This document shows positions 53,409 through 64,000 of a stretch of DNA of 64,000 nt, one piece after another. This DNA comes from Annona cherimola (taxonomy: Eukaryota; Streptophyta; Magnoliopsida; Magnoliales; Annonaceae): positions 56,052,008-56,116,007 of the forward strand of contig CM059973.1 in the NCBI GenBank assembly GCA_030490835.1, read 5' to 3'. Position 1 is the first letter of the stretch. Every line of letters starts with the position of its first letter. The translations under genes and the position numbers were made by a program. The notes beneath the pieces were generated by a model. It searched no databases. It was not told the origin of the DNA and saw only the letters and a list, made by a program, of their open reading frames with translations.

Positions 53409-55970
53409 TGTGAACTCAACTAGTGTAAGTTGCAAATGAAACTTTGAGTTTCAATTATTAACAACTAATTTGAGAAGTTAAAGACTAAAAGACTAAGGGT
53501 GTGTTTGGTTACACACAAAACATGTCAATGAAAACTTTTCAATCAAAAACTTTTCACTCCCCATAACTACCTTATTTTTTAATTATTTTTTCACATTTTC
53601 CTATATAAACAACCCTACTTTTCAATCATTTCCACACAAATACCCATACAACTACCATATCTATTTTAACTTTATTCTCTTTATACCTCATTATTACGCC
53701 TATCATATCACATAATTTTGTATCAACTTGACAACTTCTACTCTGAAAAGTTTTCATCAAAAAGTTTTACCTCTAACCAAACGTACCCTAATAATGAAAT
53801 TTTTTGATATGTGGATATGTGCATGAAAGATGGAATTTCAAAATCCAGGTAGAAATAGATGAAGTCATATTCAAGTCGGCTTTGGGGTTAAGTTGCAACT
53901 CAAGTCAACTCTATAATCGACTTCAAACAAAAATTTAAAGGCAGAAAATTACAAGGGAGAGTCGAACTATCAAAGTAGCATCCCAAGTCTACTTTAGATG
54001 TGATTTGGGTGAAGTCAAAGATGATTTCAACCTTAGCCTACAACTCGAAGACCCAAGGCTGGCAAAAATGCGTTGCCTCCAAAATGACATTTAAAATTGC
54101 ACTCCAAGTCAACATTAGATGCGACTTGGGTGAATTAGAAGTCGAAGTCAACCCCGAGTTTCTGACTTGAAAGAACAAATGAGTGTATAACTTTTCTATC
54201 TTGAGAATTGAGAGCGAAGTTGCATCCCAAGTCGACTCCAATAGTGACTTGAGTGAAGTCTATCTTAAAAGCAATCTAATATGAGACTTGGGAAGTTGAA
54301 ATGAAGAAGAATTATTAGGAGTGCAACTTGGTACCGAGTTTGGGTTTTATTTTTTTAATTTTTTTAGATTAGATCCAATTTCAAGTCGACCCAATAAAAT
54401 CTAAAACCAATACCGAGTTTGCATCAATTTGGTACCAAAATCCAACCCAGTTCGAATATAATATTCTTCCTAATTTATTAAAATAATTATATTTATTTAT
54501 GCATTAAATATTTCAAATATAATTGTGATGAAAGTTATTGCATATAATCATAACCTAATTAAATTGTAAAATGTTTATTCTAAAACCCAAGTATTCTTTA
54601 CATTTGTCCATAAAAGTTGAATATATTACATTTACATTAACTTTATTTGCAAATAATTATAAATATACCAACTCTTTAAAATTATTGCAATATACTAATT
54701 AACTACGAGATAAATAAGTTACATTTTTATTAAACTTTTGATAGCGATTCATGTAATCTCATTTATTTTCTTACCTTGATTGTTATATGTAAACTCATTA
54801 CATTCATTGTAATTAGAATTATCTTTTAATTGAAATACCAACTTTCATCCAAACCAAAGATATCATAGGTCATAAATATATTCATGTGTGAATATAATAA
54901 TGTTCAAAAAATTTATTATCTTTATCAGTAATTTCAACTTCTATTAGTTTGGAAGTAACCTAAATTTCAACTCAAAACCAAGACCTACACCAATTCCAAC
55001 TTGGTCTATGTTGAGAAAAAGCCCTAAGACACTACAAATTTGAAGTAAAAGTCGACTTTACTTGTAACTTAGGTGAAGTCCCAGCCAAAGTCGACTCCAT
55101 AAGCAATTTGAAGACCAAAGCCTGAAGGAAAATTCTCTGAATGGAAATAGTGCACTGAAGTCAACACCTAACTTGACTTTACTTATGACTTGAGTGAAGT
55201 CACAAGCCAAGTCGACTCTGGCTGCGACTTCAGTCATAGTGGTCAAAAAAATTTTGAATGTCGACACATTAAATACATGTCATCTACCACTAAACGTTTA
55301 AAATTCATTCAAAGTTATGAAAGAAATGTCAAGTAGAGTTAATAGGGTCTGTTAAGGCATTCATTGTACTCTCACATTTCAAGCTATAAGCATTCTAAGC
55401 TCCATTTAAGAATTGTTAAACAAAGCTCTCAAGTTCATATGAAAGAATTTTTGATTTCATATATTCTCTATATCTTTAAGAGTATACTTCCATGCTACAA
55501 AGTTCTACACAAATATGTAATGTGTAGTTTATTCTCATTTCAAATTTTTTTTTATTGAGGTTTGACACTTGGCTTGGTGTTAGAGATCAAGGCCAAAGTG
55601 AGCAAAAATGTAGGTTTTGGTTGGGATGGTAATCACCAACTACTTATGTAAATGTTTTAAAGGCCTCCTAGAGTTATAATCTAAAAAAGAGTTGAGGCTC
55701 TAAGTTATACTTATTGAAGTGATAGTGGAATCCAAGACACAAAAGTTATATGCTTGAAAGAGTGGAGCGAGAGTCTTGCCCGAACCACTATAATTTTGTG
55801 TATCTTCTTATGCACTCATTCTTACTTTCTTCCTATCTTGATCTGTCTCTGTAAGTTTTATTCAAGGGGACTTATTTTCAAAGAGGTTATGTTTAAACTA
55901 ACGAAGAAACTTTAAATAAAAACTAATTCACCCTCCCCTTTTGGGTCAAGCCAACTATTCGAGGCTCATA
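53409..55970 (+). mobile_element. Sirevirus C 5' LTR
   Basis: It starts TGTGAACTCAACTAGTG like the B LTR and ends around 'gaggctcata' (55970), after 'aattcaccctccccttttggg'. It carries decayed GTCGAC motifs at 53840-54260 and 55040-55220. It contains a MITE (53497-53788) and an AT-rich block at about 54330-55030 that is not LTR-like and may be a further insertion. No polypurine tract precedes it, and gag sequence follows it, so it is a 5' LTR. Confidence 0.78.
53497..53788 (-). mobile_element. Tourist-like MITE in the Sirevirus C LTR
   Basis: 292 bp, starting GGGTGTGTTTGGTTAC and ending AACCAAACGTACCC, flanked by TAA (53494-53496 and 53789-53791). The body is the reverse complement of the left-arm MITE copies. 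It shows the MITE family was active after this LTR inserted. Confidence 0.9.
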
Positions 55971-56010
55971 AGTTAGGATTCAAACTATTTTTGAAGATCT
56001 CCCAAGCTAA

Positions 56011-57420
56011 ATGGCTTTCCAATTAACTTTCGTTCCTACATTTGCTTAAGGTTAATCTTTTACTAGACTACCTCTATTTGATGGGAACAACTTTGCTTAT
56101 TAGAAGTTGAGAATGACATAATTAATTATGTCACATATATGGACTCTTAGATTGCTATCTAACATAGTGTTACCTTGCTCAAGAGTAATAAAGCCTCTTA
56201 ACGAACTGAAGAGAAAGTAAAAGTTTTGTCAAAAGTAATACCAAAGTCATGAACTCACTATTCTATATACTTGTAGAAGCTGAATATGATAGAGCGTATG
56301 TTAAACATCTAAAAAGATTTTATGAGGGCACTTCTCAAATCCAAGAAATCAAAAGAAATATTCTCATGAGAGAGCTAGAGAGTTTCAAAATGCTTGAAAA
56401 TAGGAACATTTTTGAAATGTTTACTAAAATTTTTAAATTTACCAATGATCTCAAGGGCCTAGGAAAAGTTATGTCTGAATTTGAACAGGTTATGAAGATT
56501 TCCTGAGCACTAACTAAATCATAGATTCGGAAGATTACTGCTATAGAGAAGGCAAAAGACCTCAACACCTTAAAGGTGAAAGACCTAATTAGCTCATTGG
56601 TTTCTCATGAGTTAATCAAGAAGAAAAATCAAGATCATAACAAGGGAAAAAAGCCTCTTGCACTAAAAGGTAGCCAACAAAGCTCATATGAGTCATCTTT
56701 AACATCGCAAAATGAACATGAAGAAATTACCTTCATTGTAAGAAAATTCAAAGAATTTATAAGAAAAGGAAAAAAACATAGGCTCCTTTAAAGCCTACAA
56801 TGATAAGAGCAAGAAGGAGAGAAAAAGAGAAACACCTTAGTGTTTCAAGTGTAGAGGACTAGGATACATACAAGCTCAGTGTCCTACATCGGAAGAGCAT
56901 AAGCCAAAAGACAAGCAGGAGAAGAAGAAAAGAAGTAATTCAAGAATATTCCTTAAGAAATGAGCTAGGGGAATGTATGTTAACAAAGAACTCTCCTCCT
57001 CAAGTAGCTCATCAAGTAAATATCAAGATACAGCAAATTATGCAAGAATATATTAGGTAGTGCAAGTTTAAGACAGTGGCACTCTCCATTGCTTCACAAC
57101 GACTACAAGGATCCAAGACACACTAAAAAGTAACACAATCAGTTCAAGTTATATAAACAATGAAGAGGTATCATCTAAAAATTGCCATTTAATTTTTCAA
57201 TTAATTTGCTCATCCTCAAATGAATGCATTAAGCGCATAATGCTAGAAGAGTTACAACAAGCTTATGATGTATTATATGATAGAATTAAAAGGCTTGACA
57301 TCGAATAAGCTAAAAATAAGAAGCAATGGGATGCCATGATCATTATAAATGGAAATTATCTAAAAGAGTTAAGTCTCTAGTTGAGGAAGTGAAGAATTTA
57401 ACCAATAAACTAGAGAAATA
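56011..57420 (+). pseudogene. Sirevirus C gag, decayed
   Basis: The ATG at 56011 is followed by LFDGNNF and, with many stops and shifts, IFEMFTKIFKFTNDLKGLGK (about 56410-56465), a basic linker, and a zinc knuckle CFKCRGLGYIQAQC (about 56843-56885) in which the His has become Tyr. Confidence 0.82.
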
Positions 57421-58085
57421 AAAAAAGAGAAACAAACATTAAATGAGTCATTGACAAGATTCTCCAATGCAAGAGAAAGTATTCAAATGTTCCTTAAAAT
57501 GACCATGCAAACTAATAAAAAGGGATTTGAATATGCCACATTTGAACACGGTAAGTGTTGTAACACCAAAGTACCTAAATTGGTTAAATCTCAAACCAAA
57601 ACAACTGCACTTAAGAATCAAGCAAAAGCACCAAGAACTACATGGGTGAGAAGATCCACTTATCAATCATCAAACACTTGTTATACTCCACAAAGAGTTC
57701 AAAAAGCATATAATTTCTATAATAAATTTTATCACCAGATCTACTAATGTAAAGTTAAGAAATTACATGACAGAGGATCAAAGCTACTATGGATGCCAAA
57801 GATCCATGGACATGCACCACCTGGAAAAGATCAAATAGCATTAAGCTCATATGCTAACTCACTTGACCCAAGGGATGGGTACCCAAAAAAAAGCAAAGCT
57901 TAACTTATTTTGCAAGTGTGTCTTAAAGCCAAAATTAACATTATATGATTTATGGATAGTTTTTTTTCAAGATACATGACTGGTGATAAGGCACTTTTCA
58001 ATGAGCTAAGGTCATATAATGGAGGAACAGTTGCATTTGGCAATAATGATAAGGGTAAGATATATAGTAAAGTAATGTTCTTTAC
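57421..58085 (+). pseudogene. Sirevirus C gag end and protease remnant
   Basis: It includes MFLKMTMQTNKKGF and a second-knuckle remnant (YNFYNKFYHQIY, cysteines lost), then a protease remnant around 57940-58070 with a broken DSG box and AFGNNDKG in one frame. It is joined directly to pre-RT sequence, so the whole integrase is missing. Confidence 0.7.
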
Positions 58086-58089
58086 AAAC

Positions 58090-59287
58090 CCCCTATAGAT
58101 CTTAAGTTTAGACATGATGATCCAATTGAATAAGTTATCAGAATGTACAAATAAGAGGCTTAAGACAAAATATACATGGACACTTTACATTTGTATAAAA
58201 AAGTTGAGTCTAACACAATAGACCAAGCTCTTAATGATGAAAAGTAGATAATAGCAATATAAAGATAACTAAATTAATTTCAAAGAAATAAAGTATGAGA
58301 GCTTGTTCCTAAATCTAAAAATCATTTAATAACTAGAATAAAATGGGTGTTTAGGAACAAATTAGATGAAAGTGGACTACCATTGAGAAATAAAGTAAGA
58401 TTAATGACTAAGAGGTACTCACAAGAAGAAGGAATAGACATTGAAAAGTTTTATACTCCATAGACAGATTAGAAACTATATGTATATTACGTACTTTTGC
58501 ATCTCATATAAGCCTCAAATCTTTTTAAATGGATGTCAAAAGTGCATTTTTGAATGATTTCCCTAATGAAGTAGTGTAGGTTAAACAACCCATCGGTTTT
58601 GAAGAAAACGATCAATCCAATTATGTATATAAACTAATCAAAGCTTGGTATAGACTAAAACAAGCTCCTAGAGCTTGGTGTTAAAGGCTTAGCAAATTTC
58701 TGATTTATCATAGTTTCAAAAGAGGAGAAGCAAACACCACTTTGTTCATTAAAAGCGAGAATCAAGGCATTCTAATGGTTCAAATATATATTAATGAGAT
58801 TATATTTGATGTTACTAATGATTTGTTGTGCAAAGAATTTTCTAAGTTGATAAGAAAAAAATTTAAAATGATCATGATAGGTGAACTCAACCTCTTTCTT
58901 GCATTGCAAATTAATAACCTAAGGAATGGATAGTTAGTTCCCAATCTAAATATATTAAAAAAATACTCAAGAAGTTTAGAATGCAAAGTTGCAAAAGAGT
59001 TACTACACCAATGGGCTCCTCAATTAAAACGAATAAGGACAAAAAGGGTAAACCTGTAGGTTAACGTCTTTATAAAAGTGTGATTGGTTCATTGATATAT
59101 TTAATTACTTCTAGACCTGACATTTTATTTAGCATATGAATATGTTCAACATTTTATTCTAATCCTAAAGAATCTCACACGCTAGTAGTCAAAAAAACTT
59201 TAAATATTTTTTTGATACAACAAACCTAGGTATGTAGTATCCCAAAGGTTCAAGTTTTGATTCAATAGGATACATAGATGCAAACTA
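58090..59287 (+). pseudogene. Sirevirus C reverse transcriptase, decayed
   Basis: The sequence has TIDQALNDEK, IKWVFRNKLDESGL (about 58340-58380), YSQEEGIDIEKFYTP, WRLKQAPRAW-like residues (about 58650-58680) and the active-site segment reading YINE instead of YVDD (about 58785). GELNLFLALQI, then TSRPDILFSI follow. Many stops. Both active-site Asp are changed or lost. The first RNase H residues (GYIDAN) end at the next insertion. Confidence 0.85.
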
Positions 59288-60832
59288 TTATAATCTCTCC
59301 ATAAGTGTATGGGTTGTAGATTGTAATATATAAAATATCTATCTCATAAGGAATTTGGGACTTAAGACATTATTTTTAGACGCTTATATCAAGCACAAAG
59401 TGAATAAGAAAGAGTAAAGAGATGAATAACAAGAAAGAAAGCTAATCTTGAAAACGTAAAACAGGAATAAGAAATCACAGAATGAAACTACCTAGAGTCT
59501 ATGATTTCATATACGTCTTCCACAATGGATATGTGAAGTGCTTATTTAATTTGAATATTATGCGTTGAAGAAGAACAAACCTTAAGTTATCCTTGCATTT
59601 TCTTTCGAAACCTGCAAGGTATGACCTTAATTTTTTTTAACCACCTATCTCATGAGATTAAGTCAATTAAGATTCCTTAAGTTTTGTGGCAGTTTATGTA
59701 ATTCCTTAAGGTCATCATACCTATTCCTATGGTCTTAGATTTTCAAGTTTAATATCTTGATTATCGTATATTAGATTTCTAACTCTCGGTTTCTTCACCT
59801 AATATATGAGAATTATTGGTAAAGTATAGGCCTTTACACCAAGCAAGCATTAAATCATAAGATATTAAATTAACAGATAATATCCTTCATAAATAAATCA
59901 AAATCATAATATCTGATACATTGTACGCATGTTACATCTTAAATCTTAGATTAATGTTTTAGCTTAGCATATTTATGATCAAATCCAAATATAAGATGAT
60001 ATTGTATTTCAAACTCATCATAAACAAGACAATATAGTCAAATGAAAAGAAGAAAAGAAAAGCTTACTAGTTGGAAGCTTCAATCATATCTTGACAACTC
60101 CAAGCAACGCACCCCCTTGCTCATTGCCTTGTGTTCTTCGCTTTTTCTCATTGTCAGACCTCATCCCAAGCTCAAGGAACGTTCTAGGATGCCTTAAGAT
60201 ATTCCCAAGAAGTGTTTATATAATGTATAGGGGGATACTGGCACATATAGTCAGTTGTGCAATGAACTTGCGCAACCAGGGAGCCACACGATTTGAACCA
60301 TGTGGAGTGCTTAATTTACTCTAAAAAATTCATGAGTTTTGTCACGATGTGCTTCGAACTGTGTCGTAACTTCCCTGACACATTCTAGAATGCCTTGATC
60401 TTTATTTTAACTCCTTTAAAATCTTCAAAATCATCAAATCAAATGTGACCTTCGTCCTTGAGCTCTGAACTTCTCAAAATAGACTTAAGTTGCATCAAAA
60501 TAAACAGACTAGCTTCAACTGGTTATAACTTTTGATCTGAGAGGAGTTACAGGAGCCACAACATATCAATGGAAAGTATTTTTTAAGCCTGTTGATGTGG
60601 TAACCAGAATGTAGCCTGATGGAGCTAATTTTTATCTCAAAATCCATTATTTTTGTATGATTTATGGTTCTAAATTTGCATGTACTTTCCTGCTTTGCAC
60701 AAATTGCATCAATTATTAGTGTTTACATAAAATTAAATTTATTTAATAAAAATATAATTCATATCATCTTAAACACAAAAATTCTTTTAGAATTATTATC
60801 CAAAATAAATAGTATGAAAATGACTTAAAACA
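59288..60832 (-). mobile_element. Solo LTR (unassigned gypsy-like family X) in RNase H
   Basis: About 1.55 kb between AACTA (59283-59287) and AACTT (60833-60837), a 5-bp duplication with one change. On the minus strand it starts TGTTTTAAGTCATTTTC. Its right-hand counterpart at 62607 is in the opposite orientation. The RNase H frame of C resumes directly after it (GYKVYRKSTNGTCQFLG). No coding sequence. Confidence 0.8.
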
Positions 60833-60837
60833 AACTT

Positions 60838-61270
60838 CACTGGATATAAAGTGTATAGAAAAAGCACTAATGGTACTTGCCAATTCCTTGGTAGTATATC
60901 AATATTTTGGTTTTTAATAAAACAAACTAATGTTGTTTCATCTACTATAACAACTGAGTATATAGCTGCAAGAAGCTATTGTACGCAACTACTTTGGATG
61001 AAATAACAATTAAAGGATTATGGACCAATTTATAGAGACATTCCAATTAGATGTGATAACACTAGTGCAATTTATCTAACTAACAATTTAATTTTACACT
61101 CTAGAACTAAACATAGATGTTAGACATCATTTTATAAAGGAACATATTGAAAATCATGATATACATCTAGAATGTCAAAATAGAAGATCAAATTATTAAA
61201 ATATTTACCAAATAATTACAAATTGAATTATTTTATAAAATTAGAAAAGAAATGGACATGATAGACCTAG
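60838..61270 (+). pseudogene. Sirevirus C RNase H remainder
   Basis: GYKVYRKSTNGTCQFLG, then EYIAARSYCTQLLWMK, CDNTSAIYLTNNL and HSRTKH, with stops and a frameshift. The STAEAEY box reads STITTEY, losing the catalytic Glu context. Confidence 0.82.
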
Positions 61271-61439
61271 ATGGATGAAAAACAAATTTATAAATTTCTT
61301 TGAATATGTTGAATGTGATTGATGACATGTTTTGGTGTGTTCAAGTATGTTTGATATATTGAAAGTAAATTAGAAACATGTTTGATGTGCAAATTGTGGG
61401 AAGGGGAGTGTACTAAAATAGGTTTTTAAAACTAAGTTT

Positions 61440-62001
61440 AGGCTGACAAGTAGAGTCGACCTCGCACAACCCAAGTTGAGTTTATTAAAGTCAACATCAG
61501 CAGGCATGATGCTTTAGTTGGCTTCTATTTTAAACCTGTCCCTTTTCACTTCTTTTTGCACTTCTCTCATCTGCCCCACTCTAGTTTCTTCTCATAAAGC
61601 CTCTAAATCTTCCAACTTTCACCTTCTCATTTCCAAATGCCACCAAATCACTTGCATTTTCATCTCTATCATTTTATTTTATCAATGGTTCCAAAGAAGG
61701 TAGATAACAACCCTTACAAACTGTTGGTATCTCGTCATCTATCTCTAACATGGAGGAGAACATGCTTAGAAAGGAGAAGGACACCTGGTAAGAGGCAGCG
61801 AGAAGAAGCTACATCTCATTAACCATCCGTCAGGTGTTGGGTTAGGTTTGAAGAATATAATGTCTCAATTCCATCCACCCAACCTCAAGAAGAGGAAAAT
61901 ACTTCAATTGAAGAGGAAGAAGTAAGAGTAAGTAGAAAGATAGAATTCAAACTCCATAGTCCAAAGTCGTAGAAATGCTCGTTGAATATTTTAGGATACC
62001 A
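61440..62001 (+). pseudogene. Sirevirus C env-like ORF start, truncated
   Basis: It begins with motif remnants AGTCGACC (about 61455) and a pyrimidine-rich stretch (61520-61680), as in element A. The ATG at 61685 opens the frame MVPKKVDNN, followed by basic residues (KRQREEATSH), a stop, and an acidic run (EEENTSIEEEE) before the Tat-like LTR cuts it at 62001. It matches the N-terminal part of the element A env-like ORF in position and character. Confidence 0.65.
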
Positions 62002-62606
62002 TAACAAGTTGTGTATATGTCTAATTAAAATGCTCATTTTAAGGTGAATATACGTATCGATAAAGTAATAAAGTGTGAGTAGAGTATCATTCTCATGATG
62101 ATTGTATTAAACAAATTAGCACCTTAAAATTCAATTGTCTAAAGTGAATTGGTAAATTAAATGAGATTTTTTTTCAAAGAACTAAATTAAATTAAACTAA
62201 ATAAAGAATTAACTGATTAAAGGTGGGATGACTACTAGAGGGATTGCCTTGGGATGGTTAAAATGGATGTGAGTGTGAATTCGTTGACTCATAAATATGT
62301 TAAATTAGTTATGCAGAGATTACTAATCTAGGTTCATTTATATTCATATATATCTTTCAACACATACAAACTTAACCCTATTTTAGTTATTTACTATGTT
62401 CTCATGCACCTAAGTAAAAGAAGGCTGATAACAACATAACCTAGTCAATATTACACAAAGATAATAGGTATATTCGTATCCATATTAACACCCAACACAA
62501 CAAAAGTTGGAAAACTTGTGCCTTATATATAGATTTCATTCAAATCTCACTTTTTTCTCAGCATAAATCTGGATATTAAATCAATCTACTAGCTGGCCAA
62601 GCTTAC
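62002..62606 (-). mobile_element. Tat-like LTR (3' part), minus strand, cut by another LTR
   Basis: Read in reverse complement, the segment starting at 62002 matches the 3' end of the Tat-like LTR at 33000-33115: 'gtgtatatgtctaattaaa' against 'tcaattaaaatgctcg', then 'agtaataaagtgtgagtag' and 'agtatcattctcatgatg'. It becomes unrecognisable at about 62600, where family X begins. Confidence 0.72.
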
Positions 62607-64000
62607 AAACTCTTGAGTCACTTTTATATCATGTATTTAGAATACTAATTGAAAAGAATTTGAGTCTTTAAGGTATTTTAAATCATATTTTAATTAATTT
62701 GGATTTACTTAGCATAAAACACTCACAATTGACTGATTAGTGCAAAGCAGAAAAAGTATGTGCAATATCAGGCCCCGAATCATACAGAAATGGCAGATTT
62801 TGACGTAAAAAATAAGCTCATCTAGGCAAGCCAGAGTTGCCATGTTGACAAGCTTGAAAGTTTTCTGTTGATATGTTGTGGCTCATGTAATTTTTCTGGG
62901 ATCAAAAGTTATGACCTGTTGAAATTGGTCTATCCAATTGGCGTAACATGTGTCAATTTCAAAAAGTTGAATCTATTTTGAGAAGTTCAAAGCTCAAGGA
63001 TTAAGACCATATTAGATTTGATGATTTTGAAGGCTTTAACAGAGTTAAAACAAGTATCAAAGCTACCTAGAACATGTCAGGAAAGTTCTAGCATGAAATG
63101 GGGCAAAACTGTGCAAAACTACACACTGAATAGAGCACTCCAAAGTTCTACATGATTCAAACTGTGTGGAGCTGGGTGCCACATGGTTTGGACTATGTGA
63201 GACCCTGGATGCACAATCCAGGCGTGCAATGGACTCTATGCTCAAGTTGCTCCCTTGTCCCCTATATCAATACCCCTAAGAGCGTCCCAAAGCATCTTAG
63301 AATGTCCTTGGAGCTAAGGTTGAAGTCTGAGAGTTAGAGGAGTGAAGATCATGAGGCGAGAAGCGGGGCGGTGAGTTGCTTAGAGCGGCCGAGAAACCAT
63401 TAGGGCTTTTGATCAATAAGCTTTCCCTTTCTTTCTTTTTTTTGGATTTTAATTGTCTTGTTTATGATGGATATTAGATATAATATTGTTTTGCGTTTGA
63501 TTTTGATCATAAACATGCTAGGCTAAACCTGTTATCTAGGGTTTAGGATGTAGAATGCGTCCAATATAACGGATATTGTGGTTTGATTATTTATGGTATT
63601 TTGTGTTAATTTAATATCTTTTGATCTCAATTCTTGTTGGGTGTATGATACCACACTTTGACATGATTCCATATATTAGGTGATGGAACCGAAATGTGGA
63701 AGTCTAATATATGATAAATATGATATTAAACCTGAAAATTTAAGATCATGAAAATAGGCATGATAACCTCGAGGAATCTCATGAACTTTCACAAAATTTA
63801 ATAGATTTTAATTGACTTAATCCCATGAAAATAAGTGGTTAAGAAGATTAGGGTACACTTTGTAGGTTACGAAAAAAGGTACAAGGATAATATAGGGATA
63901 GTTCACCTTTAACACATAATATCTGGATTAAATAAGCACTCTACGTATCCGTTAAAGAAGAGGTATGTGAAACCCTAGATCCTAGATACTCGCATCCTTT
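62607..64000 (+). mobile_element. Family X LTR, runs off the window
   Basis: From about 62607 the sequence follows the reverse complement of 59288-60832: 'ttgagtcacttttat', 'tagtgcaaagcagaaaaagt', 'tgtggctcatgtaattttt' and later 'aataagcactctacgtatcc'. The LTR is about 1.55 kb, so its end should fall about 150 bp beyond the window. Confidence 0.72.

Overview
The window is AT-rich, intron-bearing plant nuclear DNA. It carries an R2R3-MYB gene of the plant-only C1/TT2 class, Tourist-like MITEs, a TRIM, and large amounts of Sirevirus (Ty1/copia) and Ty3/gypsy LTR sequence. The species cannot be named from the sequence. Only the MYB gene looks intact. Every retroelement coding region that I could follow is broken.

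Left third (1-23.3 kb), gene-bearing and rich in small elements: a solo Sirevirus LTR with a perfect 5-bp target duplication (1381-2609); a Tourist-like MITE family, twice inserted into itself and once hosting a TRIM; a set of exon-like pieces (5485-10400, + strand) including a short ARGONAUTE Piwi-domain fragment; three long foldback elements (about 10970, 13822 and 19196); a complete three-exon TT2/C1-type MYB gene on the minus strand (14881-16604) with an RY repeat and a G-box in its promoter; and a FAR1/FRS-type pseudogene (19797-20936, minus) next to palindromic and GC-rich tandem repeats (21.4-22.2 kb).

Right two thirds (23.3-64 kb), a retrotransposon nest that can be unpicked from target-site duplications. 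Sirevirus B (5' LTR from 23277) was hit by a Ty3/gypsy-type LTR (23797-40120, TSD ATAAG). That LTR was hit by Sirevirus A (24469-38732, TSD TATTC), and the pol region of A was then hit by a second LTR of the same gypsy-type family (29594-31341, TSD ATCAA) and by a Tat-like LTR (31478-33115). B also took a further Sirevirus LTR (about 40816-42305), an 8.5-kb insertion with Del/Tekay-like termini in gag (42841-51381, TSD AAAAT), and apparently a related Sirevirus C (LTR from 53409) that runs to the right edge and carries its own LTR insertions.

The most interesting signal is not a gene. Three unrelated LTR families in this window each carry an internal array of short perfect or near-perfect palindromes: the GTCGAC/AAGTCGC motifs in Sireviruses at about 40-bp spacing, TTGGCGCCTAGGCGCCA in the Tat-like LTR at about 74-bp spacing, and GGACA/TGTCC in the Del-like insertion. 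The Sirevirus motif is repeated inside the element just upstream of the env-like ORF, followed by a pyrimidine-rich tract, which suggests a dedicated expression module for that ORF.
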